This document shows, piece by piece, positions 9,101-18,427 of a stretch of 64,000 nucleotides of DNA. The translations under genes and the position numbers were made by a program. This DNA is from Streptomyces decoyicus. GTDB lineage: Bacteria; Actinomycetota; Actinomycetes; Streptomycetales; Streptomycetaceae. The stretch covers positions 1,116,001 through 1,180,000 of the forward strand of contig NZ_CP082301.1 in the NCBI RefSeq assembly GCF_019880305.1, in the 5' to 3' direction. The notes under the pieces are model-generated. The model made no database searches, was not told the origin of the DNA, and was given only the letters and a program-made list of their open reading frames with translations. Numbering within the stretch: the stretch's first letter is position 1; each line of letters starts with the position of its first letter.

Positions 9101-10478
9101 CGACGACTTCTGCGGCCACGGCCGCCGGCTGGACACCCGGCTCGCCGAACTGGGCGCGGTGCGGCTGGTGCCGCGTACGGACTGCGAACCGGACTACGAG
9201 CAGCCTGCGGGGCAGTGGCTCGATCGGGTGCTCACCGCCCTGGAGGCCGACGCGGAGCGGGGCGGCGGGACACAGCGCGGCACCCCGGGGGAGGCGGGCG
9301 CCGCCGCACCGGGTGCGGCACCGGCTCCCGAGGCGCCGGCCCCCACCCGCCCCTCCAAGGCCGCACCCGCCGCCGCCCGTCTCGTCGGCAACCAGCTGCT
9401 CAGCCGTGCCGGGGCCACCAAGGAGGTGCGGCAGTTCACCTTCGACACCAGGGACGGCAACGGCACACCGCTGGCGTACGAGGCGGGCGACGCGCTCGGC
9501 GTGCTGCCGCGGAACTGCCCGGACCTGGTCGCGGAGTGGCTGGCCGTCACCGGACTCGACCCCGCCGCCACCGTCGACCTCACGGGCCTGGGCACGGTGC
9601 CGCTGGGCGAGGCCCTGCACCGCCATCTGGACATCGCCAAGATCACCCCCGGACTCCTCCGGCTCGTTGCCGAACGCACCGGTGACCGGGCCCTCAAGAA
9701 GCTGCTGCGGCCCGACAACAAGGGCGAGCTGGCCCAGTGGGCCTGGAGCCGGCAGGCGGTCGACGTCCTCGCCGAACACCCCGTCCGGGCCGGCGCGGCG
9801 GAGTGGGCCGACGTCCTCACCCGTCTCCAGCCCCGGCTCTACTCCATCTCGTCGAGCCCGCTGACCGATCCCGCTCTCGTGCGTCTGACGGTCTCCGTGG
9901 TCCGCTACGAGAACCGCCGGGGGCGTCCGCGCAAGGGTGTGGCCTCCACGTTCCTGGCCGATGCGGAATCCAACAGCCCGGTGCCCGTGTTCGTGCAGCG
10001 CGCCGCCCATTTCCGTCCGCCGGCCGATCCGGCCACCCCGATGGTGATGGTGGGCCCCGGCACCGGTGTCGCCCCCTTCCTCGGCTTCCTGGAGGAACGG
10101 CGGGCACTCGGCCACCGCGCCCCCAACTGGCTCTTCTTCGGCGAGCAGCGCCGCGCCACGGACTTCTACCACGAGGAGGAACTCGGCCGGCTGTGCAGCG
10201 ACGGCCTGCTCACCCGGCTGGACACCGCCTTCTCCCGCGATCAGCGCGCCAAGGTCTACGTCCAGGACCGGATGCGCGAGCACGGCGCCCAGCTGTGGTC
10301 CTGGCTCCAGGACGGTGCCCATTTCTATGTGTGCGGTGAGGCGTCCCGTATGGCCAAGGACGTCGACCGGGCACTGCGGGACATCGCCGTCGCGCACGGC
10401 GGTCTGGCGGAGGAGGCGGCGGCCGGCTACGTCAAGCAGCTCGCCGCCGAGAAGCGCTACGTACGCGACGTGTACTGA
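6192..10478 (+). CDS. Assimilatory nitrate reductase fused to sulfite reductase-type flavoprotein
   Basis: A 1428-residue fusion. Residues about 17-60 hold the [4Fe-4S] motif of molybdopterin oxidoreductases (CSYCGVGCG, then a fourth Cys in GGRLCTKG). The bis-MGD catalytic domain follows to about 610 and the molybdopterin-binding C-domain ([14 protein letters not shown]) to about 720. A Gly/Pro-rich linker leads to a flavodoxin domain ([14 protein letters not shown], about 876-1015), then FAD-binding and NADPH-binding domains of the CysJ/P450-reductase type ([27 protein letters not shown]) ending in RDVY. Together these would carry electrons from NADPH through FAD, FMN and the cluster to molybdenum to reduce nitrate to nitrite in the cytoplasm. 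The GTG at 6192 is chosen for its GAAGGGG ribosome site. Confidence 0.9.
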   Translation: MTAPETPAESITQVRTACSYCGVGCGIVLDVGTGPDGRRTVRKAAGDKAHPANGGRLCTKGATSAELLAAPGRLSTALVRADRGDEPVAEAMETAVKRTAARLREIVDEHGPDALALYVSGQMTLEAQYLANKLAKGFVRTRHIESNSRLCMASAGSGYKLSLGADGPPGSYQDFEHADVFFVIGSNMADCHPILFLRMMERVKAGAKLIVVDPRRTATAAKADLFLQIAPGTDLALLNGLLHLLVENGAVDAEFIAEHTEGWEAMPDFLRDYPPATVAEITGIPEDGLRRAAEWIAAAGDWMSCWTMGLNQSTHGTWNTNALINLHLATGAICRPGSGPFSLTGQPNAMGGREMGYMGPGLPGQRSTLVDGDRAFVEELWGLEAGALRADGPGQGTVEMFRQMADGDIKACWIICTNPVASVANRRTVIEGLEAAEFVVSQDVFAETETHAYADVVLPAAMWAETEGVMVNSERNLTLVRQAADPPGEAWPDWRIIARIACEMGYEDAFGYESAEEIFEEIKRAWNPQTGYDLRGVSYERLRQAPVQWPSAAADGPDRNPLRYLNDGVSQTLDERPDGTRPRLSFPTASGRAVFFARPHLPAAELPDDDFPYVLNTGRLPHQWHTLTKTGKVAKLNKLNPGPFVELHPQDARALGIAEGDTVEVASRRGRAVLPAVLTDRVRPGNCFAPFHWNDLFGEYLSVNAVTHDAVDPVSFQPEFKVCAVSLARVAGEAGGGHGGAGTAHTGGAPGAGASQGSGAFPGSGAGQDSSTGPGSGTGGAVGVLAGMFQLADTAPPVLAEHERRYLSGFLAGLGSGPTAGTPVLPDRAPFGPESALWVNGVLAGMFSRTPARPATAPDPADAPAEAAGDTPARTVLVLWASQTGNAEEVAADTARRLKGSGREAKLLSMADSAPAALPPGADLLLVTSTFGDGDAPDNGTGFWETLSAPDSPRLDGVRYSVLALGDSSYDDFCGHGRRLDTRLAELGAVRLVPRTDCEPDYEQPAGQWLDRVLTALEADAERGGGTQRGTPGEAGAAAPGAAPAPEAPAPTRPSKAAPAAARLVGNQLLSRAGATKEVRQFTFDTRDGNGTPLAYEAGDALGVLPRNCPDLVAEWLAVTGLDPAATVDLTGLGTVPLGEALHRHLDIAKITPGLLRLVAERTGDRALKKLLRPDNKGELAQWAWSRQAVDVLAEHPVRAGAAEWADVLTRLQPRLYSISSSPLTDPALVRLTVSVVRYENRRGRPRKGVASTFLADAESNSPVPVFVQRAAHFRPPADPATPMVMVGPGTGVAPFLGFLEERRALGHRAPNWLFFGEQRRATDFYHEEELGRLCSDGLLTRLDTAFSRDQRAKVYVQDRMREHGAQLWSWLQDGAHFYVCGEASRMAKDVDRALRDIAVAHGGLAEEAAAGYVKQLAAEKRYVRDVY

Positions 10479-10627
10479 GGAACCTGCCGACGCGGGGCCC
10501 GGTGGGCACGGACGGCCGTGTGCGTTCACGTCATGAACGGAGCGCTTCGTGAACGCGCCTTCAGATTTTTTTCTCGAACGGGCCGACGACGTGCATTGGA
10601 CGGACGATGGTGAGGAAGGAGAGCCCC

Positions 10628-10822
10628 ATGACCTTGAAAACTGTCCCCGCCATGACCACCAAACCGACGCCCAGGGAGCCCGGCGCCGTGCCGAGCGAGC
10701 CGGAGCACGCGCCGCGTGACCCGGTCCCGGCCGAGCCGGAGCCGGAGGAGCCGGGCCCGAACCCCGAGGAGCCCCCGGGTGCGGAGCCGGGCGACCACCC
10801 GGCCCCCGAGCCGCCCGACTGA
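10628..10822 (+). CDS. Small Pro/Glu-rich acidic protein
   Basis: A 64-residue product composed largely of PEPE, EPGP and similar repeats; it is strongly acidic, has no hydrophobic segment and is likely disordered. AGGAAGGAG is well placed before the ATG. Low-complexity frames can arise by chance in GC-rich DNA, but the ribosome site and a similar proline-rich gene at 21791 argue for a real small protein. It ends 52 bp before the F420-dependent oxidoreductase gene. Function unknown. Confidence 0.45.
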   Translation: MTLKTVPAMTTKPTPREPGAVPSEPEHAPRDPVPAEPEPEEPGPNPEEPPGAEPGDHPAPEPPD

Positions 10823-10874
10823 ACCGGAACCTCCCCGGTTGCAGGCCCTGCGCACCCACAGCAAGGTGGATGGA

Positions 10875-11840
10875 ATGGTGCATGTCGGATACACAATGAT
10901 GACCGAACAGGCCGGGCCCCGGGCGCTGGTGGAGCATGTGGTGGGCGCCGAGCGGGCCGGCTTCGACTTCTCGGTGACCTCCGACCACTACTTCCCGTGG
11001 CTGGCCTCCCAGGGCCACTCCCCGTACGCCTGGAGCGTGCTGGGCGCCGCGGCGCAGGCGACCACCCGCATCCCGCTGATGACCTACGTGACCTGCCCGA
11101 CGACCCGCTACCACCCCGCCGTCATCGCCCAGAAGGCCGCGACCATGCAGCTGCTCTGCGGCGGCCGGTTCCGGCTGGGGCTCGGCTCCGGCGAGAACCT
11201 CAATGAGCACGTGGTGGGTGCGGGGTGGCCCCCCGCACCCGTACGGCTGGACAAGCTGGCCGAGGCGATCGAGATCATCCGGGCGCTGTTCCGCGGCGAG
11301 GAGGTCACCCACCACGGCACCCACTTCGACGTGGTGCACGCCAGGCTCTGGGATCTGCCCGAGGTGCTGCCGCCGATCGGGGTGGCCGTCTCGGGCCCCC
11401 GGTCCTGTGAGATCGCGGGCCGTCTGGGTGATCTGGTCATCGCCACCGAGCCCAAGGGCGAGCTGCTGACCGCCTTCGACCGGCACGGCGGCCAGGACAA
11501 ACCGCGGATCGGCCAGCTGCCGGTCTGCTACGACCCCGACCGCAAGGCGGCCCTTGCGCGGGCCCACGAGCAGTTCCGCTGGGCGGTCGGCGGCTGGCGG
11601 GTCAACGCCGAGCTGCCGGGCCCGGCCGGATTCGACGCGATGACGGAGTTCGTACGGCCCGAGGACGTCGCGGAGGCCTTCCCGTGCGGCGACGACGTCG
11701 GCCGCTTCGTCGACGCGGTACGCGCCTATGTGGACGCGGGCTTCACGGAGGTCGCCCTGGTCCAGATCGGCGGCGCGCACCAGGAACCGTTCCTGGAGTG
11801 GGCCGAGGCCGAGCTGCTGCCCGCCCTGCGCACGCTGTGA
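10875..11840 (+). CDS. LLM-class F420-dependent oxidoreductase (Fgd-related)
   Basis: A 321-residue TIM-barrel protein of the luciferase-like monooxygenase superfamily. The start VGYTMMTEQAGPRALVEHV and the segments FSVTSDHYFPWLASQGHSPY and CGGRFRLGLGSGENLNEHVV match the F420-dependent glucose-6-phosphate dehydrogenase-related subfamily, which transfers hydride between substrate and cofactor F420. The ATG at 10875 has AAGGTGGA just upstream and fits where family homology begins. The phosphoketolase gene follows after 30 bp, suggesting a joint sugar-phosphate or redox role, but the substrate cannot be told from sequence. Confidence 0.8.
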   Translation: MVHVGYTMMTEQAGPRALVEHVVGAERAGFDFSVTSDHYFPWLASQGHSPYAWSVLGAAAQATTRIPLMTYVTCPTTRYHPAVIAQKAATMQLLCGGRFRLGLGSGENLNEHVVGAGWPPAPVRLDKLAEAIEIIRALFRGEEVTHHGTHFDVVHARLWDLPEVLPPIGVAVSGPRSCEIAGRLGDLVIATEPKGELLTAFDRHGGQDKPRIGQLPVCYDPDRKAALARAHEQFRWAVGGWRVNAELPGPAGFDAMTEFVRPEDVAEAFPCGDDVGRFVDAVRAYVDAGFTEVALVQIGGAHQEPFLEWAEAELLPALRTL

Positions 11841-11870
11841 ACGCCCGTTGCACGCCACCGTGACAGGGAG

Positions 11871-14291
11871 ATGAGCATGCAGGATGCGGAAAACCCGGCA
11901 GGGGCGGGAACGAGCGGGGCACCGGCGGGGCCGGGGCCCCTGGACGCCGCCGAGCTGCGCCGTCTCGACGCGCACTGGCGGGCCGCCAACTACCTGGCCG
12001 TCGGGCAGATCTATCTGATGGCCAATCCGCTGCTGACGGCGCCGCTGCGCCCCGAGCACATCAAGCCGCGGCTGCTGGGCCACTGGGGCACCTCGCCCGG
12101 CCTGAACCTGGTCCACACCCACCTCAACCGCGTCATCAAGGCCCGCGAACTGGACGCCCTGTGCGTGTGGGGGCCGGGGCACGGCGGCCCCGCCGTGGTG
12201 GCCAACTCCTGGCTGGACGGCACGTACGCGGAGACCTATCCCGATGTCAGCCGGGACGGCGAGGGCATGGCCCGGCTGTTCCGGCAGTTCTCGTTCCCCG
12301 GCGGGGTACCCAGCCATGTCGCGCCGGAGACGCCGGGCTCGATCCACGAGGGCGGCGAGCTGGGCTACTCCCTGACCCACGCCTACGGCGCGGCGTTCGA
12401 CAACCCGGAGCTGTTCGTCGCCTGTGTGGTCGGCGACGGCGAGGCGGAGACCGGGCCGCTCGCCGCGTCCTGGCACGCCACGAAGTTCCTGGACCCGGTG
12501 CACGACGGCGCCGTGCTGCCCGTCCTGCATCTCAACGGCTACAAGATCGCCAACCCGACGGTGCTCGCCCGGATCCCGCGGGACGAGCTGGATGCGCTGC
12601 TGCGCGGCTACGGCCATGACCCGATCCATGTCACCGGCGACGATCCGGCGGCGGTCCACCAGGAGATGGCCGCCGCCATGGACAGCGCACTGGACCGGAT
12701 CGCCGCCATCCAGCGCCGGGCCCGCACCGAAGGGGTGACCGAGCGCCCCCGCTGGCCCATGATCGTGCTGCGGACCCCCAAGGGCTGGACCGGCCCGCAC
12801 GAGGTCGACGGGCAGCCCGTCGAAGGCACCTGGCGCGCCCACCAGGTCCCGCTGCCGGGCGTACGCGAGAACGCCCAGCATCTGCGGCAGCTGGAGGACT
12901 GGCTGCGCTCGTACCGGCCGGACGAGCTGTTCGACGACGAGGGCCGGCCGCGTCCGGAGGTCCTCGCCTGTGTGCCCGAGGGGTCGCACCGGCTGGGCGC
13001 CTCGCCGCACGCCAATGGCGGTCTGCTGCTGCGCGATCTGCCCGTCCCGCCGCTGGAGCGGTACGCGGTGGAGGTGACCAAGCGCGGCAGCGAGCTGCAC
13101 GAGCCGACCCGGGTGCTGGGCGGGCTGCTGGCGGCGGTCATGGAGGCCACCGCGGAGCGCCGTGACTTCCGTGTCGTGGGCCCCGACGAGACCGCGTCCA
13201 ACCGCCTGGAGGCGCTCTACGAGGCCACCGGCAAGGCCTGGCAGGCACAGACGCTCGGCACCGACGAGCATCTCGCGCGCGACGGCCGGGTCATGGAGGT
13301 GCTCTCCGAGCACCTGTGCCAGGGGTGGCTGGAGGGCTATCTCCTCACCGGCCGGCACGGGCTCTTCTCCAGCTACGAGGCGTTCGCGCACATCGTCGAC
13401 TCCATGGTCAACCAGCACATCAAATGGCTGCGGACCGCGCGCCGGCTGCCCTGGCGGCGTCCCATCGCCTCACTGAACTACCTGCTCACCTCCCATGTCT
13501 GGCGGCAGGACCACAACGGCTTCTCGCACCAGGACCCCGGCTTCGTCGACCACATCCTCAACAAGAGCCCGGAGGTGGTCCGGGTCTATCTGCCGCCGGA
13601 CGCCAACACCCTGCTCTCGGTGGCCGACCATGCGCTGCGCAGCCGCGACTACGTCAATGTGATCGTGGCCGGCAAACAGCCGGGCTTCGACTGGCTCACC
13701 CTCGACGAGGCCCGCACCCACTGCGCGCGCGGCGCCGGCGCCTGGGAATGGGCGGGCACCGAGGACGGCAGCCGGGAGCCGGACGTCGTACTGGCCTGCG
13801 CGGGGGACGTGCCCACGCAGGAGACGCTGGCGGCGGCCGATCTGCTGCGCCAGCATCTGCCGGAGCTGGCGGTGCGGGTGGTCAATGTCGTCGACATGGC
13901 CCGGCTGCTGCCGTCGGGCGAGCATCCGCACGGCATGCCGGACCCCGAGTACGACGCGCTGTTCACCCGCGACAAACCGGTCGTCTTCGCCTACCACGGC
14001 TATCCGTGGCTGATCCACCGGCTCTGCTACCGCCGCACCGGCCACGAGAACCTGCACGTCCGCGGCTACAAGGAGGAGGGCACCACGACCACACCCTTCG
14101 ACATGGTCGTCCGCAACGATCTCGACCGCTACCGGCTGGTGATGGATGTGGTCGACCGGGTCCCGGGCCTCGGGGTGCGCGCCGTCGCGCTGCGGCAGGC
14201 GATGGCGGACGTCCGTACCCGCCACCACGCCTGGATCCGGGAGCACGGCACCGACCTGCCGGAGGTCGCCGACTGGACCTGGGCGGGCTGA
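11871..14291 (+). CDS. Phosphoketolase (Xfp family)
   Basis: An 806-residue thiamine-diphosphate enzyme that cleaves xylulose 5-phosphate (often also fructose 6-phosphate) with phosphate to acetyl phosphate and an aldose phosphate. Diagnostic stretches are [20 protein letters not shown] (about 67-86), [34 protein letters not shown] (the ThDP/Mg loop, about 186-202) and the [13 protein letters not shown] segment near 546. Full length is typical. AGGGAG lies just before the ATG at 11871; a second in-frame ATG two codons on is equally possible. It probably forms a unit with the preceding F420-dependent oxidoreductase and gives a shunt to acetyl phosphate bypassing lower glycolysis. Confidence 0.93.
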   Translation: MSMQDAENPAGAGTSGAPAGPGPLDAAELRRLDAHWRAANYLAVGQIYLMANPLLTAPLRPEHIKPRLLGHWGTSPGLNLVHTHLNRVIKARELDALCVWGPGHGGPAVVANSWLDGTYAETYPDVSRDGEGMARLFRQFSFPGGVPSHVAPETPGSIHEGGELGYSLTHAYGAAFDNPELFVACVVGDGEAETGPLAASWHATKFLDPVHDGAVLPVLHLNGYKIANPTVLARIPRDELDALLRGYGHDPIHVTGDDPAAVHQEMAAAMDSALDRIAAIQRRARTEGVTERPRWPMIVLRTPKGWTGPHEVDGQPVEGTWRAHQVPLPGVRENAQHLRQLEDWLRSYRPDELFDDEGRPRPEVLACVPEGSHRLGASPHANGGLLLRDLPVPPLERYAVEVTKRGSELHEPTRVLGGLLAAVMEATAERRDFRVVGPDETASNRLEALYEATGKAWQAQTLGTDEHLARDGRVMEVLSEHLCQGWLEGYLLTGRHGLFSSYEAFAHIVDSMVNQHIKWLRTARRLPWRRPIASLNYLLTSHVWRQDHNGFSHQDPGFVDHILNKSPEVVRVYLPPDANTLLSVADHALRSRDYVNVIVAGKQPGFDWLTLDEARTHCARGAGAWEWAGTEDGSREPDVVLACAGDVPTQETLAAADLLRQHLPELAVRVVNVVDMARLLPSGEHPHGMPDPEYDALFTRDKPVVFAYHGYPWLIHRLCYRRTGHENLHVRGYKEEGTTTTPFDMVVRNDLDRYRLVMDVVDRVPGLGVRAVALRQAMADVRTRHHAWIREHGTDLPEVADWTWAG

Positions 14292-14372
14292 CGGCGCACG
14301 GCTGCCCGATGACCGCCTCCGACGGAGTGACGCCCGGCGCGGTGACCGGGCGGCCGGGCCCCCGCATGTGAG

Positions 14373-14400
14373 CCTGAGGCCCGGGTACCCGGGCCTCAGG
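14373..14400 (+). terminator. 28-bp perfect palindrome before the Mrp operon
   Basis: The sequence from 14373 to 14400 equals its own reverse complement (CCTGAGGCCCGGGT and its mirror). It could end phosphoketolase transcription, though no T-run follows. Its 3' arm abuts and partly overlaps the AGGAGGT ribosome site (14398-14404) of the mrpE-like gene, so a hairpin in mRNA could also limit access to that site. Confidence 0.5.
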
Positions 14401-14410
14401 AGGTGCGCGG

Positions 14411-14587
14411 ATGGCTCGACGGCTGACGACCGGCGCCGAACTCATCGGATGGTGGGCGGTGTTGACCGGACTGTGGATCGTACTGATCGGTCCCGTCGAC
14501 ACCCTGGAGTGGGAGGTCGGCGCCGGCGCCGCGCTGCTCGCCGCCGCGGCGGCCTGCGGGGCGCGCCGCGCGACGGAGCGCCGGTGA
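14411..14587 (+). CDS. Short MrpE/MnhE-like membrane subunit
   Basis: A 58-residue protein with two hydrophobic stretches (GWWAVLTGLWIVLIG and VGAGAALLAAAAACGA) arranged like the N-terminal half of Na+/H+ antiporter subunit E, which is usually about 110-160 residues. AGGAGGT sits 7 bases before the ATG. The stop overlaps the GTG of the MrpF/G-like gene (GTGA), which supports it as the first gene of the Mrp operon. It is a minimal or truncated MrpE; assignment rests on pattern and position. Confidence 0.6.
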   Translation: MARRLTTGAELIGWWAVLTGLWIVLIGPVDTLEWEVGAGAALLAAAAACGARRATERR

Positions 14588-15075
14588 ACGGGTGGACCGC
14601 AGCGGGCACCGCGCTGCTGCTGTGCGGCGTCGTCCCGGCCGCGTACGGCGCCGCCACCGGCCCGGTCCGGCGGCGGGTGCCCGCCCAGAACCTGGTCACC
14701 ACGCTGCTCAGCCTGGTCGTCCTGCTGCTGGCCCAGGGCTACGGCCGTCCGGCGTATGTCGATCCGGCGCTGGTGCTCGCGGTGCTGGGGCCGGCCGGCA
14801 CGCTGCTCTATGTGCGGCTGCTCGCCGACCGGTTGGCGGACCGTCCGCCGCGGCCGCGCTCACTGCTCATGGTCACGACGCTCACCTACGTCGCGGTTCC
14901 CGCGGTGGTGCTGCCCCTGTGCGTGGCCGCCGGCCCCGGCAGAGCGCTGGTGAAACTGCTGGTCATCGGCGTGCTGTTGGTGATGGGGAGCCGGGCGGCC
15001 GCCCGTGCGGTGACCGCCGCCGTCAGCACGGGGCACGGCCGGACCGGGCCCGCGGAAGGGATGTCCGATGGCTGA
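14584..15075 (+). CDS. MrpF/MrpG-like fused antiporter subunit
   Basis: A 163-residue membrane protein with about five hydrophobic segments. The first half (AQNLVTTLLSLVVLLLAQGYG, then YVDPALVLAVLGPAGTLLYV, with the conserved Asp) matches MrpF; the second half (ALVKLLVIGVLLVMGSRAAARAV) resembles the C-terminal helix of MrpG. In most bacteria these are two separate small proteins, so this looks like a fusion. GTG 14584 overlaps the upstream stop; its end overlaps the next start by 8 bp. Part of a multisubunit cation/proton antiporter in the cytoplasmic membrane. Confidence 0.65.
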   Translation: MNGWTAAGTALLLCGVVPAAYGAATGPVRRRVPAQNLVTTLLSLVVLLLAQGYGRPAYVDPALVLAVLGPAGTLLYVRLLADRLADRPPRPRSLLMVTTLTYVAVPAVVLPLCVAAGPGRALVKLLVIGVLLVMGSRAAARAVTAAVSTGHGRTGPAEGMSDG

Positions 15076-15337
15076 CGACCTGCCGCTGATCCTCGGCCTG
15101 GTGCTGGTGGCCGTCGCCGGGACCGCCACCGTCCTGGTGCGCGACCCGGTACGCCAGTCCTTTCTGCTGTCCCTGCTCGGCCTCGCGCTGGCCACCGTCT
15201 TCCTGCTGCTCCAGGCCCCCGATGTGGCGCTCTCCCAGCTGGCGGTCGGCTCCGCGCTGACCCCGCTGATGGTGCTGCTGTCCGTACGCAAGGTCCGGCG
15301 CAAGGCACGCAGCGAGCGCCGGGAGGAGCACGAATGA
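15068..15337 (+). CDS. DUF4040/MbhD-like subunit (MrpA C-terminal domain type)
   Basis: An 89-residue protein with three predicted helices. The middle carries QAPDVALSQLAVGSALTPLM, the conserved patch of the DUF4040 family that in standard Mrp systems forms part of the long C-terminal extension of MrpA and in membrane-bound hydrogenase complexes is a separate subunit (MbhD). It overlaps the flanking genes by 8 and 4 bp. No NuoL-like large MrpA precedes it, so this complex has a split or reduced layout. Confidence 0.75.
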   Translation: MADDLPLILGLVLVAVAGTATVLVRDPVRQSFLLSLLGLALATVFLLLQAPDVALSQLAVGSALTPLMVLLSVRKVRRKARSERREEHE

Positions 15338-16092
15338 GCATGCGGCTGCGGCTGTGCGTGCTGGCCGTCGGCGGCCTGGGCGTGGCCGTGCTGTTCGTCA
15401 TGGCCTGCTTCGATCTGCCCGCGTTCGGCGGCCTGTGGCATCCGTACGGCGACCGGGCCGTCCATGCCGCGCTCGCCCGGCACACCGCCAACACCGTCTC
15501 CTCCGTCAACTTCGACCAGCGCGCCTTCGACACCCTCGGCGAGGAGTCCATCCTGTTCGCCTCGGTCGTGGGCACCGTCACCCTGCTGCGGCAGACCCAC
15601 GGCGAGGACCGGCTGCCCCCGGAGCCGGTCCGGGTCGCGCCGCCGGTGCGCCGCTATGCGCTGATCGCGCTGCCCGTCACCCTGCTCATCGGCCTGTACG
15701 TCATCGCGCACGGCCAGCTCAGCCCCGGCGGCGGCTTCCAGGGCGGGGTGGTGGTCGCCACCTCGCTGCATCTGCTCTACATCGCCGTGGACTACCGGGC
15801 GCTGGAACGGATCAGACCGGTGGGCATGTACGAGGTGGCGGACGCCGCGGGCGAGGCCGCCTATCTGCTGGTGGGCGCGGCCGCGCTGCTGACCGGGGCG
15901 GCGTTCCTGGCCAACTTCCTTCCCTACGGCACCTTCAACACGCTCTCCTCCGGCGGCACCGTTCCGCTGCTCAACGCCGCCATCGGCGTGGAGGTGGCGT
16001 GCGGGGTGGTCGTGCTGCTGGCCCGTTTCCTGGACCAGGCCGTGGAGATCGAGAGCGAAGGCCGGGACGACGAGGCGGAGGCGAGGACATGA
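15334..16092 (+). CDS. mrpB: Na+/H+ antiporter subunit B (MrpB/MnhB domain)
   Basis: A 252-residue membrane protein. Residues 1-90 resemble the MbhE/MrpA C-terminal type segment (TANTVSSVNFDQRAFDTLGE, then SILFASVVGTVTLL). The rest is the MnhB domain with AHGQLSPGGGFQGGVVVATS, the signature of subunit B. ATG 15334 overlaps the previous stop (ATGA), and its own stop overlaps the mrpC start the same way. It belongs to the membrane arm of the antiporter; the N-terminal fusion is normal for this subtype. Confidence 0.85.
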   Translation: MSMRLRLCVLAVGGLGVAVLFVMACFDLPAFGGLWHPYGDRAVHAALARHTANTVSSVNFDQRAFDTLGEESILFASVVGTVTLLRQTHGEDRLPPEPVRVAPPVRRYALIALPVTLLIGLYVIAHGQLSPGGGFQGGVVVATSLHLLYIAVDYRALERIRPVGMYEVADAAGEAAYLLVGAAALLTGAAFLANFLPYGTFNTLSSGGTVPLLNAAIGVEVACGVVVLLARFLDQAVEIESEGRDDEAEART

Positions 16093-16436
16093 GTGTGCTG
16101 CCGTATGTGATCGCGGCGTGGCTGTTCCTGATCGGCTGTTACGGGCTGGCCACCAGCCGCAACCTCATCCACGCCGTGGGCTGCCTCGCCGTCTGCCAGT
16201 CCTCGACCTATGTGCTGCTGCTCGCCATCGGGTACCGGGACGGCGGCACCGCCCCGGTCTTCTCCGACATCACGCCGGGCTCGCGCCCCGTCGTCGATCC
16301 CGTCGTCCAGGCCCTGACCCTCACGGACATCGTCATCGGCGCGACCGTCACCGCGCTGCTGCTCTCCCTGGTCATCCAGGTCGCCAAGCGGCACCGGACG
16401 GTGGATCCGGACGAACTCTCGGAGCTGCGCGGGTGA
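16089..16436 (+). CDS. mrpC: Na+/H+ antiporter subunit C (MrpC, NuoK-like)
   Basis: A 115-residue protein with three transmembrane helices, related to NuoK. It shows GCYGLATSRNLIHAVGCLAV near the N-terminus and VDPVVQALTLTDIVIGATVT in the last helix, where the TLTDIVIG motif is typical of MrpC. Translational coupling by ATGA overlap with mrpB and by GTGA with mrpD is visible. It works in the membrane with MrpD as part of the ion path. Confidence 0.88.
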   Translation: MSVLPYVIAAWLFLIGCYGLATSRNLIHAVGCLAVCQSSTYVLLLAIGYRDGGTAPVFSDITPGSRPVVDPVVQALTLTDIVIGATVTALLLSLVIQVAKRHRTVDPDELSELRG

Positions 16437-18274
16437 GCGTCGCACAGACCCTGCCGCTGATCGTGGCCACTCCGCTGTTCGGCGCGGCGGTGCTGGTCGG
16501 CGCGGGCCGCCGGCTGCCCCGGTACGCGGCGGAGATGCTGGGGTGCCTCTTCGCCGCGGGCGCCGCGGCGCTCGCGCTGTACGCCTCGGCCGCAACGCCG
16601 TCCTCCACCGCCCGGCCCGTGGAGTGGCTGGGCGGGTGGCGGCCGCACGGCGGGGCGAGCGTGGGCATCGTGCTGGTCGGCGACCGCATCGGCCTCGGCC
16701 TGGCCGCGCTGGTCTCGCTGCTGGCGCTGGCCGCCCTCGCCTACGCCTGGCGGTACTTCGCCGAGCCGCCACGGCGCCATGCGGGCTCCTTCCCCGCTCT
16801 GGTGCTGCTCTTCCAGGCGGGCATGTGCGGCTTCTCGCTCACCGGGGACCTCTTCAACGCCTTCGTCTTCTTCGAGCTGATGGGCGTCGTCGCCTATGCA
16901 CTGACCGGCTACCGCGTCGAGGAGGCCCGCGCCGTCCAGGGGGCGCTGGTGTTCGCCCTCGTCAACTCCCTCGGCGCCTATACCACCTTGCTGGGCATCG
17001 GGCTGCTCTACGCCCGGACCGGCGAACTCGGCCTCGCGCAGATCGGCAGCGCCCTCGATGCGCACCCCGGCGGCCCGGACGCGCTGGTGATCGCCTCCTT
17101 CGTCCTCGTCGTCACCGGTCTGCTGGTGAAGGCCGCGGCCGTGCCGTTCCACTTCTGGCTCGCCGATGCGCATGCGGTGGCACCGACGCCGGTGTGCATG
17201 CTGCTGTCCGGGGTCATGGTCGAGCTGGGCCTGTACGGCACGGCCCGCGTCTACTGGACGGTCTTCGCGGGCCCCGGCGGCATCCCGGCGCCCGCGGCAC
17301 ACCGGGCACTGCTGGCCCTGGGCGTGCTGACGGCCGTGCTGGGTGCGGTGATGTGCTGGCAGCAGCGCCATCTCAAGCGGCTGCTGGCCTACTCCACCAT
17401 CGCGCACACCGGACTGTTCCTGGTGGGCCTCGCGACGCTCACCCCGGAGGGGCTCGGCGGCGTCGCCCTGTACGTGCTGGCACATGCCGGGGTGAAGGCG
17501 GCGCTCTTCGCCTGTGTGGGCATTCTGCTGGACCGGTTCGGCAGCGTCGATGAGCTCCAGCTGCACGGCAAGGGGCGGGAACTCCGTTGGGCGGGCGTGC
17601 TGTTCGGCGTCGGCGGGCTGGCGCTCGCCGGGCTGCCGCCGTTCGGCACCGCGCTGGGCAAGGCCGTCATCGAAGAGGCGGCGGGCGGTTGGGCGACGGC
17701 ACTGTGCGTGCTGGTCTCGGCGGCCACCGGGGGCGCGGTGCTGCGGGCCGGGGCGCGGGTGTTCCTGGGACTGGGGCCGGTTCCGGAGAGCGCGGCAACG
17801 GAGTCCCGCCCGGCCGACGACGCCGCCGCCGCCGAGGAGACGACCGGGAAAGAGGAGGAGCCGGAGACCCGTGGCGGGCGGCTCTCCCGGATCCCGGACA
17901 GCATGCTCATCGTCCCCACGGCGCTGCTCGCCGCGGCACTGGCGGTGGGGCTGGACCCGGCCCTGCGCACCGGCATCGGCCGGGCCGCCGACGCCTTCAC
18001 CGACCACGCGGGATACCTCACGGCCGTCCTGTACGGCCGGGCGGCGGAGCCCGCGTCCACTCCCCCGCCGCACTGGACCATGGCCGGTGTGCTGGGGGGC
18101 CTGCTGGCCACCGCGCTGGCCACGGCGCTCGCCCTGGTGGCGGTGCGGCGGCCCGGACGCCGGGAACCGACGCGCTGGGCCACGCCGCTGCGCCGACTGC
18201 ACTCCGGTCATGTGGGCGACTATGTCGCCTGGTTCCTGGCGGGCATCACCCTGCTGGCGGCACTCATCGTGTGA
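16433..18274 (+). CDS. mrpD: Na+/H+ antiporter subunit D (NuoN/MrpD-like)
   Basis: A 613-residue polytopic protein of the proton-conducting NuoL/M/N family. Key patches are FELMGVVAYALTGY (with the conserved Glu near residue 147), a Lys-bearing VKAAAVPFHFWLADAHAVAPTP and LKRLLAYSTIAHTGLFLVG. An acidic/basic hydrophilic insert lies between helices near residues 455-490, and more helices follow. Long for MrpD (about 500 residues). It is the only large antiporter-like subunit in this operon and so the likely catalytic one for cation/proton exchange. Confidence 0.88.
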   Translation: MSVAQTLPLIVATPLFGAAVLVGAGRRLPRYAAEMLGCLFAAGAAALALYASAATPSSTARPVEWLGGWRPHGGASVGIVLVGDRIGLGLAALVSLLALAALAYAWRYFAEPPRRHAGSFPALVLLFQAGMCGFSLTGDLFNAFVFFELMGVVAYALTGYRVEEARAVQGALVFALVNSLGAYTTLLGIGLLYARTGELGLAQIGSALDAHPGGPDALVIASFVLVVTGLLVKAAAVPFHFWLADAHAVAPTPVCMLLSGVMVELGLYGTARVYWTVFAGPGGIPAPAAHRALLALGVLTAVLGAVMCWQQRHLKRLLAYSTIAHTGLFLVGLATLTPEGLGGVALYVLAHAGVKAALFACVGILLDRFGSVDELQLHGKGRELRWAGVLFGVGGLALAGLPPFGTALGKAVIEEAAGGWATALCVLVSAATGGAVLRAGARVFLGLGPVPESAATESRPADDAAAAEETTGKEEEPETRGGRLSRIPDSMLIVPTALLAAALAVGLDPALRTGIGRAADAFTDHAGYLTAVLYGRAAEPASTPPPHWTMAGVLGGLLATALATALALVAVRRPGRREPTRWATPLRRLHSGHVGDYVAWFLAGITLLAALIV

Positions 18275-18302
18275 CGGGGGCGGGCGGCTCCGTTCCGTCA
18301 GG

Positions 18303-18353
18303 GCCGTCCGGGCCGCAGTGCCGTCCCGGCCGCAGTGCCGTCCGGGCCGCAGT
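18303..18353 (+). repeat. Tandem 17-bp repeat, three copies
   Basis: Three near-identical copies of GCCGTCCGGGCCGCAGT (one C/G change in the middle copy) run head to tail, and a degraded fourth follows to about 18370. They lie between the ends of the convergent mrpD and HhH-GPD genes, so they are probably a slippage product with no coding role. Confidence 0.7.
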
Positions 18354-18427
18354 GCCGTCCGCGGGCAGCTACCGGTTCGCGCGCCGTCCCGGGGCCGCGG
18401 CCGATCGGTGGCGCCGCGGGTGCCGGG

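Noticed and set aside
8835..13418. 1527-codon minus-strand open frame spanning the end of the nitrate reductase, the F420 gene and most of the phosphoketolase
   Set aside because: It crosses three well-supported plus-strand genes and intergenic DNA, has low-complexity content and no recognisable fold.
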